From Limnovirga soli (GTDB lineage Bacteria; Bacteroidota; Bacteroidia; Chitinophagales; Chitinophagaceae): 64,000 nt of DNA. The stretch covers positions 248,001 through 312,000 of the forward strand of contig NZ_WHPF01000004.1 of assembly GCF_013106755.1 (NCBI RefSeq). Reading direction: 5' to 3'. Below, piece after piece: positions 17,863 through 25,604 of the stretch (positions within the stretch are counted from its first letter, which is position 1; each line of letters opens with the position of its first letter). Under the pieces are notes generated by a model that was given only the letters and a program-made list of their open reading frames with translations, ran no database searches and was not told the origin of the DNA. The position numbers were made by a program, and so were the translations under genes.

Positions 17863-18732
17863 TTATGAGGCATTGCTTTTTGTGAGAAATAAATATGCGT
17901 CTTCCAGCGAGGCATTGCAAGGAGTTGAACCCTCAGTTGGATTATTGCTGATATAACGCAGCCTTGTTTTATCTTTTTGCCTGATGCTGTTTACTACCAG
18001 ATGCCTTGTTTTAAATTCGCTTACCTCATTGCCGCCAATTACGGTTTCAAACACTTTGCCGGCAACGGTTTGTATTACTTCTGGTTGAGTACCTTTTGTA
18101 ATGAGTTCACCACTTTTCATGATGGCAACTTCATCTGCAATGGTTTCAATATCCGAAACAATATGTGAGGAGAGAATGATGATGCAGTTTTCTGCCAGCT
18201 CGCTTACCAGGTTGCGGAAACGCACCCTTTCTTCGGGGTCTAATCCAACGGTAGGTTCATCAAAAATCAATACTTTGGGCTCATTCAGTAGTGCCTGCGC
18301 AATGCCTATGCGTTGTTTCATACCGCCGCTATAAGTGCCAATTGGCAACTTTGCAGCTTCGGTAAGGTTTACACCTTCCAGCAACATATCAATGCGTTGG
18401 CGAAGGTTGGCGCCACCCACGCCTTTCATGGCGGCGATATATTCCAGAAATTCATACGCATTAAGATTGGGATATACACCAAAATCCTGTGGTAGGTAGC
18501 CCAGTACTTTTCTTATATAGTTGGGATTTTTTACAATATCCTGCCCATCCAGTGTTAGCGTTCCCGAACTGGGCTGACTAATAGTGGCAATAATTTTCAT
18601 CAGGGTAGATTTACCGGCTCCATTAGGCCCCAGCAATCCCAATATGCCATTACTTATTGAAAGCGAATAATTGCTTAACCCAAATTTTTCTTTATTGTAT
18701 TTCTTCGAAACGTTGTTAATATCCAGTACCAT
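17863..18732 (-). CDS. ABC transporter ATP-binding protein
   Basis: A 289-residue ABC ATPase that powers the permease encoded next to it. Walker A is GPNGAGKST with Lys41, the signature is YSGGMKQRIGIAQALL, Walker B is VLIFDEPTVGLD, and the switch His is in ILSSHIVSD. The C-terminal 75 residues (from about 210) form the extension common in ABC-2 exporters. It is probably a homodimer in the inner membrane complex. A repeat element lies in the short gap before the permease, so the two may be transcribed together through it. Confidence 0.93.
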   Translation of the reverse strand: MVLDINNVSKKYNKEKFGLSNYSLSISNGILGLLGPNGAGKSTLMKIIATISQPSSGTLTLDGQDIVKNPNYIRKVLGYLPQDFGVYPNLNAYEFLEYIAAMKGVGGANLRQRIDMLLEGVNLTEAAKLPIGTYSGGMKQRIGIAQALLNEPKVLIFDEPTVGLDPEERVRFRNLVSELAENCIIILSSHIVSDIETIADEVAIMKSGELITKGTQPEVIQTVAGKVFETVIGGNEVSEFKTRHLVVNSIRQKDKTRLRYISNNPTEGSTPCNASLEDAYLFLTKSNAS

Positions 18733-18924
18733 AGCATTGGTTTATATTGCAAAGTATTATTATTTGCATCAAGCTTGTAAGGTTAATGGTAACAATGGAA
18801 AATAAGCTGCATAATTAGTTGTTATTGGGTTATGTGCGGTTTTTGGATGTATAATTTGGGCGGTTTTATATACTTTTATGTCCTACTTTTTTGGGCCCGA
18901 CAGCAAAGCATTTTTCAGCTTTAC

Positions 18925-18943
18925 TTGCGTCGCACTCTTGTAC
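18925..18943 (+). repeat. Interspersed core repeat, copy 10 (forward)
   Basis: Exact core preceded by CTTTAC, with a GGGCCCGAC boundary about 30 bases upstream and CAGCAGC downstream. It lies in the gap downstream of the efflux pump gene and upstream of the ABC ATPase gene. Confidence 0.9.
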
Positions 18944-19030
18944 GTTCGGGTTATACAGCAGCTTTTAATACACGCATAATGTAGGGCTAATAAATATGAC
19001 CTTTTGAAGAATAAAAATATTAAACCAGCA

Positions 19031-20275
19031 TTACATAGTGCTCATCATTTCTACCTCTTCTTCCAGCATCGTTGCTTTGCTGATATTGCGAATAATAATT
19101 TTGCTGCCTAAATGAAAAACAGTAAAAGCGGTAATGGCACAGAAGGTCATTACCCCACTCATGGGTAATGCAGTATTGTTTTGCAATAAGCCTACAATGG
19201 CAGAAGCGCAGGCGCCAATGGTCATTTGAATGGCACCAATTAATGCAGAAGCATTACCGGCATTTTTAGCCAGTGGCGCCAATGCCAATGCAGTTGCATT
19301 TGGGAATATGAATCCCTGACAAACCAAAAAGAAAAATACGCAAACCACCGTTAGCAATAAATTACTAAAACCCAACATTGTTAAAGCCACAAAGCAAATA
19401 CCAATAATACTTTGGCATAGGGTGGCGGCCTTTATAATTTGTTCACTGCTATAATATTTTAACACCAGATTATTAACCTGACTGGCACCAATTAAACCTG
19501 CGGCTATAATGGCGAATATCCATCCAAACTGTGCTTCACTTACCTTAAAAATTTCCATAAATACATGTGGGGCACCGCCTATATAAGCATACAAACCGGA
19601 ATAGGAAATAGCACCGGTAAGTGCGTAGGTAATAAAATGCGGGTTTACCATAACAGAAGCATAGTTCTTTACAATCAACCTGGGTTTTAAAGAATAACCG
19701 GGGTCGGGTTGTTTACTTTCGGGTAAGTAAAAATAGGCGCCGGAAAGTATAATCAGCACTATAAAAATAAGCATGGCAAACACATAACGCCAACCCAGCA
19801 AAGCAGTTATATAACCACCCAATGTTGGTGCAATAATGGGCGATACAGAAACTACCAGCATTAACAGGGAAAATACTTTGGCATTTTCTTTAACATCAAA
19901 CAAATCCCTTACCATGGCCCTTGCAGCTACCATACCCACACAGCCACCAATTGCCTGAAACAACCTGAGTATTATTAGCATATTAACTGATTGTGCAAAT
20001 GCACAACCCACTGAAGCCAGGAAATAAATAAATAAACCGGCATATAGTGGCTGTTTACGGCCATAACGTTCAAGTAGTGGGCCGTAGAGTAACTGCCCAA
20101 ATGAAATGCCAATAAAAAAACTGGAAAGCGATAACGTAACATTTGCAACCTGGGTATGCAGGCTTTTCGCAATGGCGGGAAATGCCGGCAGGTACATATC
20201 AATGGATAAAGGGCCGATAGCTGTAAGTAGCCCCATGATCAAAATAACTTTAAATGGCTTGTTGGTACTATTCAT
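19031..20275 (-). CDS. Bcr/CflA family drug-resistance MFS transporter
   Basis: The 414-residue protein has 12 predicted membrane helices. Its first helix region, MGLLTAIGPLSIDMYLPAFPAIAKSL, is diagnostic of the Bcr/CflA drug-proton antiporters. The loop after helix 2 is GPLLERYGRKQPLYAG (MFS motif A) and helix 4 contains RLFQAIGGCVGMVAARAMVRD. Family members export bicyclomycin, chloramphenicol or sulfonamides, and also cysteine; the actual substrate here is unknown. It lies just downstream of the metallo-beta-lactamase gene on the same strand, 82 bases away, and the two may be co-transcribed. Confidence 0.92.
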   Translation of the reverse strand: MNSTNKPFKVILIMGLLTAIGPLSIDMYLPAFPAIAKSLHTQVANVTLSLSSFFIGISFGQLLYGPLLERYGRKQPLYAGLFIYFLASVGCAFAQSVNMLIILRLFQAIGGCVGMVAARAMVRDLFDVKENAKVFSLLMLVVSVSPIIAPTLGGYITALLGWRYVFAMLIFIVLIILSGAYFYLPESKQPDPGYSLKPRLIVKNYASVMVNPHFITYALTGAISYSGLYAYIGGAPHVFMEIFKVSEAQFGWIFAIIAAGLIGASQVNNLVLKYYSSEQIIKAATLCQSIIGICFVALTMLGFSNLLLTVVCVFFFLVCQGFIFPNATALALAPLAKNAGNASALIGAIQMTIGACASAIVGLLQNNTALPMSGVMTFCAITAFTVFHLGSKIIIRNISKATMLEEEVEMMSTM

Positions 20276-20357
20276 GCTGGTATAAAGGTAGGTTGGTGTC
20301 CCCTATTGAAATAATGATTTTCAAACCAATTGCTACCCATTTCAAATAATTGAATTA

Positions 20358-21230
20358 TTATTTAGGTTGCTCCTCATATTGTTGTTGCAGGTCAGTTAAG
20401 GCTTCCAAATAACCGGCATGATCCATAAAAGCTGCGGGATTATAAGCACCACCCGCCTTATATTTTTGGTGCAAATTAAACTGGCTGGCATGTGATGCCA
20501 GCCAAATATCGAAAATAATATTTTTCATTGCAGCAAGTGTATAGGCATAGTCGCTGGCAATGGTGGGATAGTTGCTAATGGTATTAAATGGCCTGTCGGT
20601 AATAATGCTAGGCATATTGGCAATTAACACCTTGTATGTTTTTTGCTCGTCTTGCACAGTAAATAAATAGCTGCACGAGCCTTTGGTATGGCCGGGATGA
20701 TGCAATATGACCAGCTGCATATTGCCTAATGCAATAGTATCTCCATTCTGTAATAATTTATCTGGTTGTATGGGGGTAAAGGTGGTGCCATACTTGCCCA
20801 ACTCATAATCGGTTTGGCCACCGCTTGCCAATACATCGGCTTCTTTTGCATCGGCCATAAATTGTGCACCTGTTGCTTTTTTTATTGCGGCCATGGCGCC
20901 CATATGGTCGTAATGAGCCTGAGTGGTAAGGAGTATTTTGGTATCTGCCAATTGAAAGCCCAGGCTTTTAATATTATTTTTTATTTGTGTGGCTGATGCT
21001 GCCAGCCCGGTATTGATAAGTATATTTCCCTGCGGGGTGGTGATGAGATAACAGGCCAGGTCGTAAGTGCCTACATAATACAAATTGCCTGCAATACGAA
21101 ATGGCGGAAAGGGTTTTGACCACTCCGGATGATTGCCTTTGGGCTCTTGTACTTTTTGTGCATCTACTGATGTAGCAGGTAAAAAAAAGATAATGGCCCA
21201 CATGGTATTTCGCAATACTTTCTTGCGCAT
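20358..21230 (-). CDS. Subclass B3 metallo-beta-lactamase, Gln-variant zinc site
   Basis: A secreted 290-residue protein (signal peptide through about residue 24, ending VDAQ). It has the B3 metallo-beta-lactamase plan: NILINTGLAAS, then Q104-A-H106-Y-D108-H109, H181 in HHPGHTKGS and H247 in WLASHASQF. In classical B3 enzymes the first ligand (standard position 116) is His; here it is Gln, as in GOB-type enzymes. All other zinc ligands are present, so hydrolysis of penicillins or carbapenems in the periplasm is plausible but unproven. The C-terminal FMDHAGYLEAL helix is also typical. The gene precedes a Bcr/CflA efflux gene. Confidence 0.88.
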   Translation of the reverse strand: MRKKVLRNTMWAIIFFLPATSVDAQKVQEPKGNHPEWSKPFPPFRIAGNLYYVGTYDLACYLITTPQGNILINTGLAASATQIKNNIKSLGFQLADTKILLTTQAHYDHMGAMAAIKKATGAQFMADAKEADVLASGGQTDYELGKYGTTFTPIQPDKLLQNGDTIALGNMQLVILHHPGHTKGSCSYLFTVQDEQKTYKVLIANMPSIITDRPFNTISNYPTIASDYAYTLAAMKNIIFDIWLASHASQFNLHQKYKAGGAYNPAAFMDHAGYLEALTDLQQQYEEQPK

Positions 21231-21319
21231 AGATTGTAGTTTAAATAAAATTGAATGGTCAAATATATTTGCTTTTTTTGGCCATGCCCAATTGCCTTTT
21301 GCTGCATAGGGTTAGGAAC

Positions 21320-21338
21320 GTACAAGTGTGCGACGCAA
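21320..21338 (-). repeat. Interspersed core repeat, copy 11 (reverse)
   Basis: GTACAAGTGTGCGACGCAA. The unit is well delimited here: GCTGCATA at 21301 on one side and GCCCGGCTAATA ending near 21374 on the other, about 70 bases. It lies between two divergent genes. Confidence 0.9.
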
Positions 21339-21412
21339 GCGGTGCTGATACATGTGCTCAATGCCCGGCTAATAACAACAGATTGCGTATATTTCCATAA
21401 AATATTCAGGCT

Positions 21413-22462
21413 ATGAAGCGATTTACTTACCCTTTGCAACGGCTAATTGCATTACCTGTTTTCTTGCTTTTAATTATTGGTACAGTTACCCAAGCTGTAG
21501 CCCAGACTGCACCAAAGCGGGTATTGCTGGCTTTGTCTAAGGCAGATAAAATGTTGTCTATAGTAGATCCTGCAACGCTTAACATTCTTGTGCGTATTCC
21601 CGTTGGCGAAGACCCGCATGAAGTGGTAGCTTCTACTGATGGTACAACCGCCTATGTGTGTATTTATGGCGGTGGCAGCCTGCACGAGATAAATGTGATT
21701 GACCTGGTTGCACAAAAACCATTGCTGAATATTGATACAAGGCCGCTTTATGGTCCACACGATATTACTTTTGTTCAAGGAAAAGCATGGTTTACAGCCG
21801 AAGGCTCTAAAGCCATTGGCCGCTACGACCCTGTTAGCGGAAAGCTTGACTGGAGCATGGGAACAGGACAGAACCGCACACATATGATTTATGTTAGTGC
21901 CGATGCTAAAAGTATTTACACTACCAATGTATCATCGGGTACGGTAAGTATTTTGGTAGATACCATTTTGCTGCCAGGAAAAATGGCACCACCTAATGCC
22001 AGGCCCAGACAAGAATGGTTGCAAACAATTGTGCCAACTACAAGGGGATCGGAAGGATTTGATGTATCGCCCGATGGAAAAGAATTGTGGACGGCTTCCG
22101 GTGAGGATGGAACTATTTCTATCATTGATGTACCTGCCAAACTACTGGCCCAACAAATTGATGCCAAAGTAAATGGTGCCAACCGTTTAAAATTTACACC
22201 CGATGGTAAGTTGGTTTTTATTTCCAGTTTGCAAACAGGCGAATTAACCATTTATAATGCCAACACGCGTCAGCAAATAAAACGTTTAAAAATTGGCAAA
22301 GGCGCTGCCGGTATTTTAATGGATCCCGTTAATGCACGTGCTTTTGTAGCCTGTTCGGCCGATAATTATATTGCCATTATCAATCTTGCCACATTAGAAG
22401 TAAGCGGGCATTTGGATGTAGGCGGCGTGCCTGATGGACTTGCATGGGCGGTGCAGCCTTAA
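21413..22462 (+). CDS. Secreted YncE-like beta-propeller protein
   Basis: A 349-residue exported protein (signal peptide MKRF...ALPVFLLLIIGTVTQAVAQ). The mature part is made of repeated propeller blades with patterns such as LSIVDPATLNILVRIPVGEDPHEVVASTDGTTAYV and GFDVSPDGKELWTASGEDGTISIIDV. This is the seven-bladed YVTN/YncE-type repeat. Such proteins bind partners or cofactors in the periplasm; no catalytic residues are identifiable. It stands alone, between divergent and convergent neighbours, each gap carrying an interspersed repeat. Confidence 0.87.
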   Translation: MKRFTYPLQRLIALPVFLLLIIGTVTQAVAQTAPKRVLLALSKADKMLSIVDPATLNILVRIPVGEDPHEVVASTDGTTAYVCIYGGGSLHEINVIDLVAQKPLLNIDTRPLYGPHDITFVQGKAWFTAEGSKAIGRYDPVSGKLDWSMGTGQNRTHMIYVSADAKSIYTTNVSSGTVSILVDTILLPGKMAPPNARPRQEWLQTIVPTTRGSEGFDVSPDGKELWTASGEDGTISIIDVPAKLLAQQIDAKVNGANRLKFTPDGKLVFISSLQTGELTIYNANTRQQIKRLKIGKGAAGILMDPVNARAFVACSADNYIAIINLATLEVSGHLDVGGVPDGLAWAVQP

Positions 22463-22516
22463 AAAAATAAGCCATTATTTTATTAGCCCGGCGGAAGTTG
22501 TGTATTGCAACTTTAC

Positions 22517-22535
22517 TTGCGTCGCACACTTGTGC
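22517..22535 (+). repeat. Interspersed core repeat, copy 12 (forward)
   Basis: TTGCGTCGCACACTTGTGC with a TTAGCCCGGC boundary about 30 bases upstream, CTTTAC directly before, and TATGCAGC downstream. It lies in the convergent gap between the propeller and lipoprotein genes. Confidence 0.9.
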
Positions 22536-22606
22536 TTAGGTAATGCTATGCAGCATTAAAAAGTCAGTTTAAATGGCAGGATAAAATGGTAAATATTTTC
22601 CTATTT

Positions 22607-23188
22607 CTAAAAATACCTTACTGGCCTAAGACCATAGGAATAAATTTTCAAGGATTTTACCTGTTGTCCATTACCAAAATTCTGAAACCAGGCTTTAGAA
22701 ATATTTACTTCTGTTGAGCTCCAATAGGCGTATGGTTTAAAACGGCCTATCAGGTCTTTATGCAAAAACATTTCATTCAGTTCATCTTTCGAAGGCAAAA
22801 ACCAATCAGAAAAACCATTGACAGCATATTCTTTTATCTCAAGTGCGGCATAATCCTCTGGTGCATCAACTGGGTCGCCCTGAACTTGAAAAATTCTTTG
22901 GGTATTAATAGCGCCAGTGCCGGGATTGGCGGCAATAGCATGGGTAATCGTATCGGTATAGGCCCATACTGCCGGCTCTTCCAGATCATCCTCAGCAGCA
23001 ATTATACCATGTTGGCCGCCACGGTTTATATAAAATATAATCCCGCCACCAAAATGCTCCCCAATATAATGATTAGTGGTTATGGCCGATGCCGTATTTG
23101 CTGGCACTGCAGGCACTGCAGCTTCTTTTGAACAAGCTGCCACAAGTAAAATGCAGCATACGGTTGTTAAAGTAAATATTTTTTTCAT
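22607..23188 (-). CDS. Lipoprotein with DUF1566 (Lcl-type) domain
   Basis: From the ATG at 23188 the product is 193 residues, beginning with a lipoprotein signal (MKKIFTLTTVCCILLVAACSK, lipid-anchored Cys in VAAC). An upstream in-frame start at 23218 would place ten residues before the signal and is less likely. The mature part has GGGIIFYINRGGQHGIIAA and the diagnostic NGFSDWFLPSKDELNEMF and YWSSTE segments of the DUF1566/Legionella collagen-like C-terminal domain. It is probably exposed on the cell envelope, possibly binding sugars or matrix. The gene reads toward the propeller gene. Confidence 0.85.
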   Translation of the reverse strand: MKKIFTLTTVCCILLVAACSKEAAVPAVPANTASAITTNHYIGEHFGGGIIFYINRGGQHGIIAAEDDLEEPAVWAYTDTITHAIAANPGTGAINTQRIFQVQGDPVDAPEDYAALEIKEYAVNGFSDWFLPSKDELNEMFLHKDLIGRFKPYAYWSSTEVNISKAWFQNFGNGQQVKSLKIYSYGLRPVRYF

Positions 23189-23410
23189 AAATTTATTTTC
23201 TTGGCTAAAAATCAACATTTCTTAAAACCAATGCTAAGCAACTGCCTTTCTCTGTGGGGTGTAATAAAATATTTCGCAGCCCTAATTTACCAAATATTGC
23301 TATTGTTCTTATTTATAGTTTTGTACATGCGTTTTGTTTATATCTAATAAACGTTATCAGGAGAGTAATTTTAAGATTAGCTGAAATAGGATAACATCTT
23401 TTCTTATAAT

Positions 23411-23437
23411 GTACTTGTAGCTTAGCCTCACAAGTAC
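23411..23437. other. Small dyad in the 23.2-23.5 kb gap
   Basis: GTACTTGT (23411-23418) and ACAAGTAC (23430-23437) form an 8-bp stem with an 11-base loop. The 23219-23542 gap otherwise holds nothing I can identify. Confidence 0.35.
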
Positions 23438-23542
23438 CTCATAGCAAAATATTTTATAATTCCCTGGCGCTGCACCATGCACCGGAATTTAACAAAATGC
23501 AAATAGAAAGTTTATTGAGGACATGAACCTTGGCAATAAATA

Positions 23543-23755
23543 TTATCCCTTTCTGTTGTCCCATTCTGCTTCTTTTCCAAAGTGCTTTTTCGAATTGGCT
23601 TTAATAAATTCTTCGGCTTGTTTAATGGTCATAACATCAAAGCCTTGATATTGTGAAACTGCCGGATTTGAACGATAAATATAAAAGTCAGATAGGTCAG
23701 CTAACTCGAGGTGGTGAATATTAAGGCTTGTTGTTTGTATTTTCAGTATCTCCAT
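23543..23755 (-). pseudogene. Truncated GNAT acetyltransferase, N-terminal fragment
   Basis: The 70-residue frame matches the first strand and helices of RimJ/RimL-type GNAT acetyltransferases (LELADLSDFYIYRSNPAVSQYQGFDVMTIKQAEEFI, then FGKEAEW). A normal member is about 170 residues, and the acetyl-CoA-binding motif lies in the part that is missing. The frame ends at a stop soon after FGKEAEWDNRKG, and the sequence beyond it, read in any frame, does not resume the family. I read it as the remnant of a deleted gene. Confidence 0.7.
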
Positions 23756-23885
23756 TATTTAAATTTCTGGGGGCTATTATTTGTGGGGATTGCTTTTTCG
23801 CTCTGGTCAATGTCTTCACCAACCCTGGCAGTAAGAGAATCTTCAACCGGATTAAAATAGTAAACGAAATGATACAGGATTTTCA

Positions 23886-24557
23886 TTATCTCATTTCTGT
23901 AATAAAGATATTTTTGTACCACACCTTTGTTTTACCGCCACCATGAATCTGTAGGCCTATCAGGCCTTCTTGCGGAATGAAATTATTAGTTTCTGTATAG
24001 TTCACGGTTTGTACGCCGTTTAAAAATATTTCAATATGATTGCCCATAGCGTGTACCTCAAAATCATTCCAGTCATCGGGTTTAAGCAACTTTTTTATTA
24101 ACAGGGAATCTGTACCTGCCAGTGTTTTATTTCGTCTTGATTCATCATAAAGGCTTGCCCAATAACCGGGACCCAAATCGGCCTGGTATCCAACCATTTC
24201 ATACGAAGAATCAACCATTTTCATGCTGCGAAATTGCACACCGGCATTCATAAACCCTTCTTTACAAACCAACTTGAATTGCAGCGTTAATATAAAATTG
24301 CTGTAACTCTTTTCTGTTGTGAGAAAAAAATTGTGGGCCACCGTCACTTCAAGTGAGCCACCTGAAATAGCAGTATTTTCTAAATGCCATGTGTTACCAG
24401 TATCTCCGTCCCACCCGCCAAACGTTTTTCCGTCAAAAAGCTTTACAGTTTTTTCTTTAGCAGCCTTGTTACTAGCTACCTGGCCATCTGCCGGCGGGTG
24501 AACAAAAAGGGAAAAACATGCAAACATGCAGTATAAACAGTATTTCATATAGCGCAA
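23886..24557 (-). CDS. Secreted DUF1080 (3-keto-disaccharide hydrolase-like) protein
   Basis: A 223-residue exported protein with an N-terminal signal (MRYMKYCLYCMFACFSLFVHPPADGQ) and one DUF1080 domain with a concanavalin-like fold. Recognisable elements are KLFDGKTFGGWDG at the start, FMNAGVQFRS in the core, PDDWNDFEVHAMGNHIEIFLNGVQTVNYTE and IPQEGLIGLQIHGGG. Family members include 3-keto-glycoside hydrolases. No partner glucoside 3-dehydrogenase gene is adjacent, so the substrate remains open. A second DUF1080 gene is at 53281. Confidence 0.88.
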   Translation of the reverse strand: MRYMKYCLYCMFACFSLFVHPPADGQVASNKAAKEKTVKLFDGKTFGGWDGDTGNTWHLENTAISGGSLEVTVAHNFFLTTEKSYSNFILTLQFKLVCKEGFMNAGVQFRSMKMVDSSYEMVGYQADLGPGYWASLYDESRRNKTLAGTDSLLIKKLLKPDDWNDFEVHAMGNHIEIFLNGVQTVNYTETNNFIPQEGLIGLQIHGGGKTKVWYKNIFITEMR

Positions 24558-24686
24558 GATTTAAAAACAAAGAACGGGTTATAATCCAAATTACCCAATT
24601 TTTAATCTTTTCACTCTGGTTCGTGGCTCCACAAACTTTTTCGCTTACATCTACGCAGCAATAAAAGCCCCATTAATGGTCTAACC

Positions 24687-24705
24687 GTACAAGACTGCGA
24701 CGCAA
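24687..24705 (-). repeat. Interspersed core repeat, copy 13 (reverse)
   Basis: GTACAAGACTGCGACGCAA (one mismatch to the usual core), with GCAGCAATAAAAGCCCC before it and a TGCCGGGTACAAAAA boundary after it. Confidence 0.88.
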
Positions 24706-24918
24706 GTATAGCTACATGGAAAACCAATGCCGGGTACAAAAACAATGACTTAATTTCCTTGATTAAAAACGCTATTATTAGCAGTGCCAAAAATACAAAA
24801 TAAACTTGCGCAATACCACCATGGTTAGGGTGCATTAGCAGTGAAATTGTAATTTGGTAAGGCGACTAAGAAGCTAGGCAATAGGCTGAGCCCGGCACTA
24901 CCTATTATGGCAGCCTGC

Positions 24919-24933
24919 TTGCGTCGCACTCTT
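24919..24933 (+). repeat. Interspersed core repeat, copy 14 (forward, partial)
   Basis: TTGCGTCGCACTCTT followed by CAGG instead of GTAC, so the distal part is missing. A GAGCCCGGC boundary lies about 30 bases upstream. Copies 13 and 14 are oriented away from each other, unlike the facing pairs. Confidence 0.82.
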
Positions 24934-25568
24934 CAGGTTCCTGGTCAATAATCGGAAAGGCGAAATCACGGCACTCGCAAAATATAAAATATACGTTTAC
25001 TTTGGCAAGGATGAGGCAAACAGCATTTATTGTAAACCCCAGAACGGTTACTGCTCTTCGGGAAGCCAATTGATGCATTTATGCCAAATACAAATTTGCG
25101 AGCTGCCGCAAAAGGACTTATGAAATTTAGTGATGAATAATAGATATTTATATTAGCGGCAAGAAATTCAGCTTGCAGAAATCAGATGTATATTGTAACT
25201 AAAACTAAAAAATAAATATAAAGAAATATCGATATTTGATTTTTTAGCAGTTCAACTTCGTTACATATATTTTGCCTTCTTTGGTTTACTCACTTGTGCA
25301 ATCTAAGCTTTATTGAGTTAAGCCATTTTTTTAAGGCTAAGGTTTATCAGAAAAGGTAAGTTAATTCATTTGTATTATAGGTTTAGGCACACATCTTTGC
25401 GTTTCTTTTTTTGATTACAAAGCAATCGGAGCAATTGACATTCTTTACCAACTTGTGAGCTAACCTTTCGATTGGTTAGTTTTCATAGGTTATAAAAATT
25501 ATTATCCTTAGTTTAGGGTAGTAATTATCTAGGGAAATGGACAAAGTATCATTCGTTTCTCTGTTTAG
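24934..25568. other. Gap with a possible decayed coding remnant and an AT-rich leader
   Basis: Directly after repeat copy 14, about 24940-25135 can be read in one forward frame without stops for roughly 60 codons, but it has no start and no family I recognise. The rest, to the adhesin-like gene at 25605, is AT-rich. It holds only a small dyad, CTAACC (25460-25465) with GGTTAG (25474-25479). I see no supported gene. Confidence 0.3.
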
Positions 25569-25604
25569 TTGCAACTCATCTTTATTATTAATAATTATCA
25601 GCAT

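Noticed and set aside
24940-25140. Small gene after repeat copy 14
   Set aside because: An open frame of about 60 codons has no start and no similarity I recognise; I kept it only as a possible remnant.
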